A stretch of DNA of 64,000 nucleotides from Boletus sp. NGJ (lineage: Eukaryota > Basidiomycota > Agaricomycetes > Boletales > Boletaceae). Below are positions 19,915-31,905 of the stretch, one piece after another. Every line of letters starts with the position of its first letter. Within the stretch, counting starts at the first letter, position 1. The stretch lies in contig JAGTXK010000219.1 of assembly GCA_019096195.1 (NCBI GenBank), positions 930,001 to 994,000 on the forward strand. The letters are read 5' to 3'. The position numbers and the translations under genes are program-made. The notes under the pieces are model-generated. The model saw only the letters and a program-made list of their open reading frames with translations, did not search any database and was not told where the DNA came from.

Positions 19915-20120
19915 AAATCCAGATGACGCTACTGTACAATGTCGTAGTGGAAAATGTTGCGAGTCTTGCCCCGTGAGCGCTTGAGCGTTACTGCATCCGA
20001 GACTGAGTCCACATGGCAAAAGCACTTGGACGAGTCCTTCCGCTGTCTCCTTCTCTGTTCCTTCTCATTTTCTGAGTAGTGGCCCAGGGTACCACTCAAG
20101 ACTGGACATTTCAGTCGCAC

Positions 20121-21845
20121 ATGCCTCCAGCGACTACAACCACTACAATCATGGCCCCTACGAGGTCTCGGGATCTCCCTTCACGGAAGCCTCAACCCAA
20201 GCTGGTGAACGCAGATGGTTCCCCGGCAAAGCAGGAACCCCCACAGTCCGTTGCTCGCAGAGCCCCACTCCCGTCGCAACAGACACCGGTGTCGGAGCAG
20301 CTGTACGCCAAGAAAATGCCCCATCGCTCTAGCAAACCAATCATCAACTGGTTCCAGCGCAAACTCGGCGGGTCAGTCAGGGCAAGGAAGATCCAGGATG
20401 GAAACAACTTGAACGTCGCCCAAGCGGCCCTCCCCAATCCCAAGAGTCATATTGGTGTCACAACCACTGTAACGCCCGCTTCACGCCCCAATGGCCGATC
20501 CACTTCTTCTCCTTGGCCGCAGGTTACCCCTCCCACATCACAGCGGCAAGGTGCTCTCCATCATCACAGAAGGGCTGTTCCGTCTGCTGTATCGCAGCGA
20601 CGTACCATCTCCCTCAACGACGTGGACAATGAGCACAATCAATCTCTATTTTCTGGTGATGACGATAACGTGGATACCTCCACCCGCCACTCGTCCCTAG
20701 CTCGTGATTCGATGTGGTCTCCTGCGAGCGCCCTCGAGGCTGATGAGGATGCGTCATTGCGTCCTCTACCCCCCAGTTCCCCTCCGTCACCTTCGCTTTC
20801 CCATTCCTCTTCATCCTACATATCTCATCCACGAACCTTCCGCAGTATTGCAGCTAGCACCAAGCCTACCACTATTCTTAGTATTGATCTGCCGCCTGCA
20901 GGTGTGGGACACATTGCCCAGGTCCCTGCGACCCCTGCATCGCAGATCTCGCCACGCCATGCAGTTCATGCACGCTCATCTTCCACCGGCACCAATGGTG
21001 GCATGGTTAGTGGCGCATCTATCACATTTTCTGCTCTCCCACTATCCTCCCAATCTGTATCGCACCCTCCTTCCTCCCTGACACCTACAAATTATACTTC
21101 ATCGAACTCCGGGCTGTTGGCACACAATATCCAGGGAATTCAAGCACCGCTCCATACGGCACACCATCCACGAAATAATCCACGTCCGTCTTCACCACCC
21201 CTTGACAACGCCTCAATGCTCACGCTCGCTTCCTCGGCATATGCGATACCCGGAGCACGCATGACCATTGGATCGTTAGGGTCCGCGACCCTGTCTGGCT
21301 TACTTGGAGGCGGCGACTCCATCTCTCACTTAGGAGGGAGTGTCCTTGGGGATCCAGAAGGCGAGAATACAAGCCAATTCCTTCTTGCTGATGACGATCG
21401 CTTAGATGTTGATGGGGAGCGGGACGTGGAGGCCAGTCTCCGCGCCCTCAGACCCAGAAGCTCGAGGAGAGGAAGCTGGGATAGTGAAGTTAGTGGATGG
21501 AGTGCCAAGGTTCTCGGCAGTGGTCCAGGCACACTGACAGGGAACAGGAATATGTGGACGAACAATAGTACGAAAACCGGCGGGCCGGTGAGCTTGGAAG
21601 ATGGGGACGACGAGAAAGTTAATGAGAGCGTGGTTGAATGCGGGGTAGGTGCAGAGTCGTCGTTGGAGCCTGAAGATCGAGGTGTGCCTCTTACTAGTGA
21701 GGTTGGCGGAGATGATGCCCGGAGTCAAGCAGAGTCGGGACGCCTTGGGACTCAAGAACAATATGAGGAAGACGTACCTTCGACGTTGGGACGGTCGACA
21801 GGTGCAGCAGCTTTGAAAGCCCCGTTCGTGGGTGAAGAAAGTTGA
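20121..21845 (+). CDS. Ser/Pro-rich disordered protein
   Basis: Single-exon frame of 574 residues from the ATG at 20121 (an upstream GTG in frame is ignored). The conserved-looking core is near residues 60-110: KKMPHRSSKPIINWFQRKLGG followed by SVRARK, a basic amphipathic stretch. The rest is Ser/Thr/Pro-rich with many short direct motifs (PSSPPSPSLS) and an acidic C-terminus. No catalytic domain, signal peptide or membrane segment was seen. The KPIINWFQRKLGG motif appears the most useful handle for homology searches. Function unknown. Confidence 0.65.
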   Translation: MPPATTTTTIMAPTRSRDLPSRKPQPKLVNADGSPAKQEPPQSVARRAPLPSQQTPVSEQLYAKKMPHRSSKPIINWFQRKLGGSVRARKIQDGNNLNVAQAALPNPKSHIGVTTTVTPASRPNGRSTSSPWPQVTPPTSQRQGALHHHRRAVPSAVSQRRTISLNDVDNEHNQSLFSGDDDNVDTSTRHSSLARDSMWSPASALEADEDASLRPLPPSSPPSPSLSHSSSSYISHPRTFRSIAASTKPTTILSIDLPPAGVGHIAQVPATPASQISPRHAVHARSSSTGTNGGMVSGASITFSALPLSSQSVSHPPSSLTPTNYTSSNSGLLAHNIQGIQAPLHTAHHPRNNPRPSSPPLDNASMLTLASSAYAIPGARMTIGSLGSATLSGLLGGGDSISHLGGSVLGDPEGENTSQFLLADDDRLDVDGERDVEASLRALRPRSSRRGSWDSEVSGWSAKVLGSGPGTLTGNRNMWTNNSTKTGGPVSLEDGDDEKVNESVVECGVGAESSLEPEDRGVPLTSEVGGDDARSQAESGRLGTQEQYEEDVPSTLGRSTGAAALKAPFVGEES

Positions 21846-22180
21846 CTTCCCTGCTATGATGTGAACACCCATTTTTGACTCGACGCCTATCGCGAGGCAT
21901 GGGTGCTATCGTTGAACGTTTGAACTCTTGTCCCTGACAATCTTTCTTGTTGCCCCTGGGCAGAATTGGTTCAGAATTCGACCACACTGCTAGCCCCTTT
22001 CTTGGCTACTCACCATATAGTGTACCCTGTATTTACTATTCACACTCGCACCCTCGCTTGATCATCCGTAACATTGTTTTCCCAATTGCCACCATCCCGT
22101 GTTGGTGTGTGCTTGAACAGATCTTGTAACAACCTCCATCCACAATTCTTTCTGCAATTTTGTCACAGTCTTCTCATCGA
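21846..22180. other. Intergenic
   Basis: 335 bp between two tandem genes, with no reading frame that looks coding. It should hold the terminator of the Ser/Pro-rich gene and the promoter of the GH125 gene. Nothing else was recognised. Confidence 0.4.
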
Positions 22181-24573
22181 ATGGTGCTGTCCGAGCTCGT
22201 GGAAAGGATTTGCTCGGAGTTGTCACGGAACTGTTCACCCCACGCTCTTCTGCAACACTTGTGGAAACTTGCGATTGATACGAGGTTCGGGCTTGGCAGG
22301 TTCGCCGTTGCGGGTGCTCTCAGTGCTGGCGCAGGCTGCCCAGACTACTCCACGTATTCACAAGTATGACAATTATGTCCGATTCCATGCCTACTAGTAC
22401 TAACGGCTTTCCAGACGTTGCACGGCAACCCTTCTTCTGGTCCTTTGGGCTTACCCTACATGCGGCCTGATCCCGCGTGCCGTACTTTCAACAGCACATT
22501 TGTCGAGGTAGATCGTGTCAAGGTCCCTCCTGGGTCAACGACGTCTTAGATGCTCATCTCGTAGAAAGTCATTTTGGATATGAATGCGCGTTTAAAGGAT
22601 CCTGATGTTGCACGCCTGTTTGAAAACACATTCCCAAATACCCTTGGTGCGTGCCGACTTGATGAGTGGTTCAGGTCTCTTTGATGTTGAACGTGACTTA
22701 CAAGATACCACCGTCAAATACCTCAACAAGGTATGCTGCCAGTCGAAATGTAATGCTAAATGTTAACCCAGCACACAGGATGAAAACTTGGCTTTTATCG
22801 TTACCGGTGACATTTCGTATGATCAATTTATAGCAGATAGATCTCCCACTGACGTCATTTCTGTAGTGCACAGTGGCTTCGAGACACTGGAAACCAGGTT
22901 TGTTCCTGTGGCCGAGAACTTCCCCAGTGCTCATGAAAATGATTAGTTTGCTCACTATCGTAGTCTCTTGTCGATTGATCACGAGCTTGCCACCCTCGTC
23001 AAGGCTGTCATCAATAATGAGGCACGATATATCTCCGAACATCCTTATTGTGGTGCTTTCCACCCCCCACCGGAGAGCGGTTTACCTCTTTCCCACAATG
23101 CATGGGCTGATCGCGTAGTCGTCAATCCGTGAGTTACCTTCTATAGACGCTTCACGACGAGAATTTGATTGACCGTATCAGCCCCATTAACAACCTATCT
23201 GTGTTTGAATGCAAGGTATGTCCCAAATTTCTTTACTGAGAAAACCCGAGCCCCGCAAACACTTGGATGATACAGTATGAACTGGACTCGCTGAGTAGTT
23301 TCATCAAATTATCCGCATCTTACTATCAAGCAACGAAAGACTCATCAATGATGAATGCCAACTGCAAGTCTTTTTTCTGCTCGTGCCTGTCAAAGATTGA
23401 TCAACACTTACGCCTGCATAGGGTTATCTGCAATCGATCAGATCTTTCGTGTCATGGACGAACAGTCCCAACCATCGTTTGACGCCAACTTCAACTTCAT
23501 CTCGTATTACAACTGGACTGGACTTCCAGGGTCCCTCGCTGGTCCAGTCAATAATGGCGGCAATGGTGAACTCAAAGGTTATACAGGTATGGTCGGAACT
23601 AGCCATCGTCCCTCTGACGATTTGTCCGTCTATGGTGAGTTTGCAACAACAATCTAGGTGCTAAACCAGCCGATCGTATGTATCAGCTTTCCTTACACCG
23701 GCAAATGCCATGCTCAGCGTTGAACTGACTAATTTGGCCACAATACTCGATGATGCTAGTATCGCACCTAACGTCAGTGTTCAGGCCAAGCAATGGAGCC
23801 GGAGCATCAAGGCAGCCATTTATGAACATGCTGTGGGTTTCGATGCCGCGGTTGCAATCAGTACTAATGAACGCTGTTGCTCAGATCATTGACAATGTCT
23901 TTGCATACGAAATTAATGGTGTGTTCTGGGGAATTTTGATGGCCAATGTGGCTGATCTGTGGATAAGGACTTGGTTCCGTCTACATGATGGATGACGCCA
24001 ACGTTCCGGTGAGCGAGCCCCTTTGGTTCAAATGGATGTACATGAATACCCTTTTAGTCTCTCCTTTCACTCCCTTACCTTGGTTTTCTTGACAGGAATG
24101 ACTCTACCTATGTCACGACGAAGAAGATATTGATGTCCCCCCAAAACCCTTATTATGCCAAGGGCCCAAACTTCAGTGGTATTGGGTTAGTGATCCGAAC
24201 TTGCGACGAACGAGTCTCAACTGCTCATCCACAGTGGTCCCCACATTGCTGCATGGAACCCGTGGCCGATGTCACAAATCACTAATATATTTGGCAGTGA
24301 CGACGACGACGAAATCCTGGAGTCCCTGTACATGATTGTCAATGTGAGTCACTGCGGTAGCTCATCCTTTCAATTATGATCCGATCAGGTATATAGAATA
24401 CGGCGGGACTTGGCTTGATCCACGAGTCGATCAACATTTACAACGGGAATGAGTACACTCGGTCGTGGTTTGCATGGGCCAATAGTTACTTGAGCGAGAT
24501 GATCTTGGATCTTGCTCAGCGAAAGCCCCACCTCCTATTCGACAGCTGTGAACTTTACACGCCGGGACAATAG
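22181..24573 (+). CDS. GH125 exo-alpha-1,6-mannosidase (Mug157-like)
   Basis: GH125 enzymes remove alpha-1,6-mannose from glycans; the fungal members are secretory-pathway proteins related to fission yeast Mug157. Exons carry CPDYSTYSQ, then GNPSSGPLGLPYMRPDPACRTF, TFPNTLDTTVKYL, AFIVTGDI followed by AQWLRDTGNQ, HPYCGAFHPP, ELDSLSSFIKLSASYYQAT, NFNFISYYNWTGLPGS, GMVGTSHRPSDDLS.YAFLTPANAMLSVEL, FAYEINGFGSVYMMDDANVPSLLSLPYLGF, GIGGPHIAAWNPWPMSQI and GLIHESINIYN. It ends LLFDSCELYTPGQ. About ten short introns. The N-terminus before CPDY is unclear: the ATG at 22181 is the first candidate, and its downstream hydrophobic stretch RFAVAGALSAGAG could be part of the signal. Inner joins approximate. 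Confidence 0.85.
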
Positions 24574-24793
24574 GTGTTTGTTCTACAAGCGCCGCGAGAT
24601 TTGAGTTGCCTACGGATGTTACTATATGGAACAATGGTTGTTGGAGGTTGGATTTTATGGGGATATATTCATTAGCACAGCCACTGTTGCTTTGTGGATA
24701 GTATTCTCTTTGATGGAGTGCGATTAACGTGTAAGGCAGGACGTACACTCGTCTCTTCATCCTTCTTCTCCATCGTCGTCCAGCGTCTAATTC
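24574..24793. other. Intergenic, short
   Basis: 220 bp between two tandem plus-strand genes. No coding signal was seen. It holds the 3' end of the mannosidase gene and the promoter of the C2-domain gene. Confidence 0.4.
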
Positions 24794-27000
24794 ATGTCCT
24801 TCACACCCCACGACATCGGGACTCTCATAGTTGTCGTACTCAAAGCGGTATGGCACTTCCGCTAACCCTCGTGACTAGCTTTCTGACAAGCCAGAGCAGA
24901 AAAACTTGCCAAATAAAAGGCATATCGGGAAACAAGCTCCATACTGCCTGGTGACACTGAATGAGGAGAAGCGTCGAACCAAGGTAATCAAGCGCGGTGG
25001 CCAGCACCCAGAGTGGGACGACGAATTCCGGTTTACCATACTCGAGGATGCAGACGCCGGCCTTGTTCGGTCTGCGCCAGGGAGTGCCACTCCCCCACCG
25101 CTGCCTCCAAAAAAGAGGGGTCCCAAGCGGATTAAGGGCGGGAGCTTTATGAGGCTTCAATGTTACGCTGATGACGCGCGCGATCCAGATTTCATTGGGG
25201 AGACACTTGTTGATCTCACGGAGGTTTTGACAAAGGGTGAGACGGATGGTAAGCCAACTGATGTCAATCCTGGTCAACCTTGTTAATCCCGTGTCAGAGT
25301 GGTTTGTTCTCATGAACAAGGACAAGTATGCAGGCGAGGTCTATGTTGAGCTGACATTCTGGTCGAATGTACGTCGTGAATGAAGTAGTTTGGCAACCAT
25401 GTTGATCTACCATTATCAGGAACCCCCACCAGAGAAGAAATCCTCGCGAAAGCCAACGATATTGAATAAGAACTATGGTGGACCCGGATCATTTGTCCCA
25501 GCGGACGGCAGTGCTTCGTTGAACGGCAACACGCATTCGACCGCTTGGCCCATGCCAGCTAGCGCAGATGGTCAGCTTAATTCCTTGCCATCATCCCTCC
25601 GTGTCTCCGGTTCCCGTCCAGAATTGTATGCACCACCTTACGAGCAAAGGAACGTGACATCGCCAGTGGAACAGATAGCCAATGATTTTGCAGAGCTTGG
25701 CGTGGTGGATCATCGATCGCGGGATAGTTGCGCAGTCAGTAAACTTTCCCTTCTCGCATACGTGCCGTCTGATACGCTTTCTTAATCCTTGAATCAGACA
25801 CTGAGGCCGTCGATATCCACAGGCTTTCATCCATTACCGCTGCCTAGTTCACAGTCCCACGAGCAGCGAGTTCAGATAGAAGAATCCAGCTTTGCATACG
25901 ACAACGCGATTACTCCATCGACCTCTCGCCTTAGCTTTAGTCCTTCCTACTACCCAACTTATGAAAATGGATCGGTCCCTAGTCCACCCCCTCCCGTCCG
26001 GAATAATGGTCCCAGATATAGCATGCCTACCTCGTCATCCGGTTTTGTAGCTATTCCCAGTATTCCTCCCTCGTCTAGCTATGCTTCAGTATCATACTCA
26101 CCTGAACCTCCCACATTCAGCGTCGCGCAGGGACATCCATCCCATTCACCGTCTTCCAATCCACCTCTGCATGCTGGATATTCCACTCATCACACGCACC
26201 CTGGATACACAACTGTGCCACCAACACCCTCTTTGACGGCACCTGCTCCCCCACCACCACCATCAAGTGTTGTTTATCATCGCATCTCACACTCATTGAG
26301 TGCTTCACAAGTACCTGACTATCATTCATATCAACAAACATCTCTGGGTCACGAACAAACTGCGCCATTTCCTACGCAGTCCGTAGAGTATGGTAATCCG
26401 CTCCCTCCACCTACCCCAGTTCATTCGACACCTCCTCAGATGTATACCGCACGCACCCCTACTACGCCGTCACCACCTTCTGAGGTCCCATCTCTTGCAG
26501 CTCCCAGTTACTTTACTACCGGGTCCAGGCCCTTGCCTCAACCCGGACAGTTCCAGCGAGATCGTCGCTATTCAGTAGCCGTCCCACCGTCCTCAAGTTT
26601 CCCTCAGCAGGTTGGCACGGCATTCTTGAAAAGCGGATCTGCTCTTCCTGGACTCCCGCACTATCGCAGAATACCCACTGCGCCTGGCTATCCACCTCTA
26701 CCCGAGTCCATGAGCTCTCGCCCGCCTCCACTACCCGTGCCTCCGCCGCAGGTACAAGGGAATCCTCCGAGGCCACCGGCAATGCCCCAACCACCCCTCG
26801 GATATCATCCCGCTCCGCCCGCGTATCAGCCACTACCGCCACCATTGACAGACATGTCTCAGCGTACACAGCTTCCACCGAGCGCTTCATCGTCCTTTGG
26901 TAATACCTTGCATTTTCAAGGACCGGCACAAAGACCACCCCAACCATATCCCAACTATGGGCAACCTCTACCGACTCCTCCTCACGGGGACTGGCAATGA
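24794..27000 (+). CDS. C2-domain, proline-rich cytokinesis protein (Inn1/Fic1-like)
   Basis: Exon 1 (24794-24847) reads MSFTPHDIGTLIVVVLKA and joins after a 52-bp intron to KNLPNKRHIGKQAPYCLVTL, RTKVIKRGGQHPEWDDEFRFTI, KGGSFMRLQCYADDARDPDFIGETLVDLTEVL and WFVLMNKDKYAGEVYVELTFW: a complete C2 domain of about 140 residues. The remaining 500 residues are disordered and full of polyproline runs (PPPLPVPPP, PPAPPPPP), expected SH3 ligands. Inn1/Fic1 proteins have this layout and act with Cyk3 and Hof1/Cdc15 at the division septum. Short introns separate exons near 25250-25300, 25370-25420 and 25735-25797. Ortholog status is inferred from domain order. Confidence 0.8.
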
Positions 27001-27249
27001 AACATCTTGTAGTCACATTATCCTCAGCAATGTATTGTCGCTCCTATCCACCTCACATCTCTCATACAACTCATGATTATTGCATCTTGGATAGTAAATG
27101 CATCACCACTTCCAGCCTTGACGGAGATCGACTTGCAATCGCTTTACATTTAGAGTGTTGCATTTCGTTTATTCCATCTACTCGTCCTTTGTTTTGACGT
27201 TAACGATAAGTAGTACGTATAATAGACACGACCTGTGCATGAGTCTTGA

Positions 27250-27804
27250 CTAGCGTTGCTCCTGTCTTGCTCTTTCGTCTCGCCAACGAGCAATTGCCGA
27301 CTCCGTGGGTACAAGACCCTGACGAGATAGCTCCATGACAGCGAGCCTACGGATCGCATTCTCAGACTGTCGAAACTCGGCTTCGTGAGACAGAAGTGCA
27401 TTATCTGCGCCGATAACCAGACCAGAGGTTGCGACTGGGCAAATATGAGAACAGTAAACAAGCGTTTGTCACACCAGACGACGCACACATAGTGACAAGA
27501 AATGTCTTGAACTGAAGGGTCTGACGCCTATCATGCGAGAGGAAAATCATGTGTGGGTTGAGTACGAACTGTGGTGCCGTTGGCGGCACTTACCGGAAAG
27601 ACGGCCATCTGTAGTGAGCCAAAGTGATGACGCCAAGGCCGAATACGCCCATCAGGGCGGCAGCCTGGTCAAAAGGCCTTCAATTGCCTCTTACTAATGG
27701 TCGGGTCAGTAGAGAAGACGGACCTTGGAACCTTCGGCTACCTGAACGGCATATGCGCGGTTGATCGCTTCGTCTCGACGGGCACGTTCCGTCGCCGACG
27801 ACAT
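27250..27804 (-). CDS. Small two-helix membrane protein
   Basis: Exon 1 (27724-27804) gives MSSATERARRDEAINRAYAVQ and ends GSK; next come AAALMGVFGLGVITLAHYRWPSFR, RQTLQFKTFLVTI and RNLWSGLVIGADNALLSHEAEFRQ, ending RWRDERARQEQR, about 125 residues over four exons. Hydrophobic segments AALMGVFGLGVITLAHY and the one around FLVTIRNLWSGLVIGADNALL suggest two membrane helices with basic flanks. Size and layout recall HIG1/Rcf-type respiratory factors, but I did not see the HIG1 motif clearly. Function unknown. Confidence 0.7.
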
Positions 27805-27929
27805 GGGGAAGGTAAGAAATGTTGTGTGATTTTGGTCCACTTTGTTTGGAATATCACCAGCACCCACCAGCACCTACAATCACGTGACCTCAATCTCTCG
27901 AATTAATAATCCTAATATACGCTGACGTT

Positions 27930-28800
27930 CATTCGAGAAAGTCGATGTATGCAAGCGAGGGTCTGTATGTACAGCTTGGATGATGCACCGTCGCCGTGCG
28001 CAACTGAGACGCGGCATAGAGAAGAGTTGATACAACTTCCGTGGAGACATTGCGGAGGTCCCAAAGCACCATCAGACGACGAACTGAGGGACGTGTCCAC
28101 TGATTGCATCTTCAACCGGGGAACTCTCCTGGAGGGATGCGTAGACAAACCTTTCTCGAATCGTCCACGCCTCTCTTCTGTGATAAAGCTGAACCTTCTG
28201 GACTGCTATCAGTGGTCTCAGACTTCAACATGCGTTTCCAGGTGGAAACCCTGGATTAGGCCGGGAACTAAGTAGGATAGTGATAGTTCGGGTAAGTATG
28301 TAAGATGGAATGTCAGTTTTGTGCGCGTGGTATGGGGCACAAGACCCCCTCAAGAGTCTGCGGACATGTCACGAATGGAAATGTTGCGATCTGCTCCGAC
28401 GGAGACGAGTTTGTGACTGAAAGGAGTGGTCGTAGCTCCCGTCGACTGGGTCCGGGCCCAGTGCTCTGCGGCGAGTTCAACAAAGACCTCTGATCCCCTG
28501 GGCAGGCTGCCATGGACTTTGGCCAAAGACGGAGCCTGTCGTGTGATACCGTGTCTAGGCAGGCATTGACAAGGTACAACGCTCTCTGAGTTGATGAGAG
28601 GACAAGTTTAGTATGTGGTGACAAGTTCTGATGATTAGAACAACCACTAGCCGAGTGCAACAGGTGAACAGCACGACTCTGTCGCAATCCAAATACTTGA
28701 ACGACACGACGGAGAGGTGACGATTGGTCCGTAGATAGTGTCTCTCCTCAATCCATCTCCTGGCACTCCCGCTGGAGATGGGCCTCTACAAGCTCGTATA
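27930..28800 (-). other. Unresolved, possibly coding minus-strand locus (WD40-like pieces)
   Basis: Between two good genes lie several minus-strand segments that read like WD-repeat pieces: SHKLVSVGADRNISIRDMS near 28370-28440 and LMVLWDLRNVSTEVV near 28040-28080. LVLSSTQRALYLVNA lies near 28600 in another frame. I could not join them into one model with good splice sites. It may be an intron-rich gene, a decayed gene, or chance. The segments are short, so caution is needed. Confidence 0.3.
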
Positions 28801-28954
28801 ATTACCTTCTCTGTCCTGCTGTTCGGGAGAGTGGGATGGGCATAGTAGTGCTGGCTTCTTGTTTTCTTGGCTTGTCTCTTGAATCATGGGAGGGGTATAC
28901 TTGCGAGAGTCAAGGGATGTATTTGAGCTTGTTTGCGAGTCTCTGACATTCAAC

Positions 28955-31329
28955 ATGAACGACGTCGACCCCGCCCGGTCGAAACGGACGCTAATGACAC
29001 CCTCCTCGCTGTCGTCCATCAAGAGATCCAAAACAGAAGAACACGAAACTAAACTAGACTATTATACCCCGCCTCCCCTCCCACTCAGCGCCGCTCAAGG
29101 CGTCGAGCGAATTCCTATCCCTGCATTTGCCAATGTGAATCACTGGTCGTCTCAGTATCTGGAGCAGCTCGCGAGCGAGCGTACCGAAATTCTCCGCGCA
29201 CAAGGCCGGCGTGTGATGGGCTTGCCCGTAGTGCTGTGAGTCTCCTTCGGCTCTCTTCAACGGCGCGCTGATCGATGAGAAAGTAACGATGGCATCGTCC
29301 TGAATTGGTACTCCTAGTAACATGTTCCATTGCTGTAGCCGCTCAATGTTCCGAGCAGGGTGCGCCCCAAGCCGGGCTTCGTCGATGATGATAGCCCTTT
29401 CGTCGTCCGTCAAAGCGCCACCCAGTTTGCAGAACATGGGAACGAAAAGCTTCGCCTCCCAGCTGTCTCCATTGGCGGTGGTTCCGGTGCTAGTGCTGCA
29501 GACGCCATCATCCTCGATTCAGACGAGGACATAAGCGGAGTTCCATCTCGTTCTCGCACTGACACACCCAGAAAACTACCAATGGATCATGGTACTTCCT
29601 TAAACCAGGATGTAATCAGTTACTCGGACTCGGACATAGAGTTGCTAGAAAGCAAAGTAGAAGATGACCCAAAGGCCTCATACCACTCTCCTCTTTCACT
29701 CGCTCGAGAACTATCTCCAGTGGAGGTCTCTGACATAATGCCATCGGACGCGCCTCCAAGTCGCGCATCAACGAGGGAAGAAGATGCAGCCGGCCAGTGT
29801 GGGCTTTGCTCCGACAGCACTGACGTGACGACCTCCGATTCCGAGGTTGATGGAGCAGACCAAGAAGCGAATGGCGGTAAAATGTCTGCCCGACACGCGA
29901 AATCGCCGTTCCTTCCGTCCCTGCAACCCGTTAGGGAGTTGCTTGCAAGAAAGAAACGGCGAACTGACCCTGAGCGTGACGTCCTGGCTGAAGGAACGAT
30001 TATCGCGCTGGGGGTATCACAGAAGGAGGGGAGAAGAAAGTTTCTCGAGGAAGCTTCTGCCATTACGAGCGACGAGAGCGACGAGGGATTAGACCATCGG
30101 GCTTCTGATCCGCAGCTTAAAAGAGTACCTTTGCCTAAAACTGATCATGGGCGTGCTCGGCGACTCTTAATGCCAGAGTCTGCTGACCTTCCGTTGGTTG
30201 CAGTCACGATGAGAGGTGATTGTCACTTCATAGAGAGAAAAGAGAAGTGAGTGTTTGATTGTCTTGGTCGCCCAGCCACTGATCATGCAACAGGTTTCGT
30301 ATAACTGGTTACTCGCTTCCTAATCCTGGCGTCTATCGACATGTAGAAGATGTTTGCATGGTTGGGAATACCGCTGTTCTCGGATGTGATAAAGGGACAC
30401 ATCAGATTTCATTCCTCTCTATCGCGGTAAGCATGCGGATTCCTGTCTGTTTGAGCGGCTATGAGGTCTTCATGGCACATGAACAGGGAAAGCCGCAAAT
30501 GATGGATGTCGCACGGTGCCCACACAGCAGTGGGCCGCGCTACCAAGATACGCAAAAGAGAGGTGTGAGCCGCCTCGCTGCAATACACGCCGAGGGTGGC
30601 CACATCAAATTTCTGTCTGGTGGCTACGATGGAACTATTCATGAGTGGACGGCTGATGTCGACAAACTGAACGAGGCTCGTTCTAGGACTGTCGTCTCGC
30701 ATGGTACATGTATAATGGCGCTGGCATACCGTGATCGTGACAGATCCATCGTGGCATCTGCGCAGAGGAGACTGCACATAACGGATCTTAACCGTTGCAA
30801 GACCACGACTCATCCTTTCTCGAATGAAATCCAACAGATACACATACATCCGCAGGCAGCGTACGTCACACTGCTCGAGGTGAGTGATGTGGCCAGTGCA
30901 CGTTGGTGATGTGTTCAATATCGTACGTTCCAAGGTCCGGCACCTCGACCGCCAAGTTCAACTGTATGACAGCCGCAAACAGGATTTTGACAGCGAACCA
31001 TGCCTGAGTTTCGGCCACCGTAACACAAATGGCAAGTTTTCGGGGGGACATACGCGAGGTAGTGTTCATCTCGTTCACTTTGCAAGGGCAAGCGAAGACG
31101 GGGATGTGTTGCTGTGGGACTTTCGAAACAGCAAGGTAGGATCTTCTTTGGTTGCAACCAAGAGGAGATGCGATGAAAGCTCTGCCCAAAGAGGGCGGTG
31201 GTCGAGAGGCGTTTCGAACAGGCTGAGAAGGTGGTACACACCATCTTTGCGGATAGGGACATTGCTGCGTTTGGACGAGGCGTCGTCACATTCTTCGAGG
31301 ACTACTTGCTCGATGGTGTACGTGGCTGA
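28955..31329 (+). CDS. WD40-repeat protein with long disordered N-terminus
   Basis: Starts MNDVDPARSKRTLMTPSSL, then YTPPPLPLSAAQGVERIPIPAF and NVNHWSSQYLEQLASERTEIL. A large exon (about 29360-30246) is acidic and Ser-rich with RELLARKKRRTDPERDV. The C-terminal half has beta-propeller pieces: KFRITGYSLPNPGVYRHVEDVCMVGNTAVLGCDKG, IKFLSGGYDGTIHEWTAD, ALAYRDRDRSIVASAQRRLHITDL, VRHLDRQVQLYDSRKQDF and FARASEDGDVLLWDFRNSK. It ends AAFGRGVVTFFEDYLLDGVRG. Likely a nuclear scaffold, given basic and acidic tracts, but partners are unknown. The stop is only 84 bp before the next gene's ATG. Confidence 0.75.
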
Positions 31330-31412
31330 GGACGTGTGGAGTGACGAATTGATTCTTGTTTGGCCAATACAATGCCCGAGTAACTTAGCCGACCCGGTCA
31401 AAGTTCAGTACC

Positions 31413-31905
31413 ATGTCCTCCAAAGGTCAAGTTCATTTGGTCGTCCGTCCAATTTCTTGCCCGACCGCCCAGTACCCTGACATCTACACCCTTTTAGCGT
31501 CTCTTGATTGGGGCCGGAAAGGCATCCCCAAGTCCTCCCGTCGGCCCAGCGCTCGGCGCGCGTGGTGTCAAATCCATGGATTTTTGTAAAGAGTTCAACG
31601 CCAGGACCGCCCACATTGAACCCGGCGTCCCAACTCCCACCATGATTCACGTCCAGCCAGACAGGACGTTCACTTTTATCACCAAAACACCACCGACGAC
31701 CTATCTCCTCAAGCAAGTCGCCGGCCTCGAAAAGGGACCCGCGCGTCCCGGACACGAAACACTTGGCACCATCAGTCTCAAACACGTGTACGAAATCGCC
31801 AAAATCAAGGCGAGAGATGACCACCTCAAGCATCTCAAGTTAGAGTCGATCGCGAGAACTGTCATTGGTACCGCAAGAACGTTGGGACTTGAGGTCGTGC
31901 CGTGA
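31413..31905 (+). CDS. MRPL19: Mitochondrial ribosomal protein uL11m
   Basis: Large-subunit protein of the mitoribosome GTPase-associated centre. Exon 1 (31413-31442) gives MSSKGQVHLV, and after a 55-bp intron exon 2 (31498-31905) continues RLLIGAGKASPSPPVGPALGARGVK. The PPVGPALG motif, the MDFCKEFNART segment and IARTVIGTARTLGLEV at the end are diagnostic of L11. Total 145 residues, as usual for fungal mL11. The PPVGPALGARGV version, not the plastid or cytosolic one, fits a mitochondrial protein. Confidence 0.93.

Noticed and set aside
22181-24573. First taken for a tyrosinase or other copper enzyme
   Set aside because: No CuA/CuB histidine pattern; the exon motifs fit GH125.
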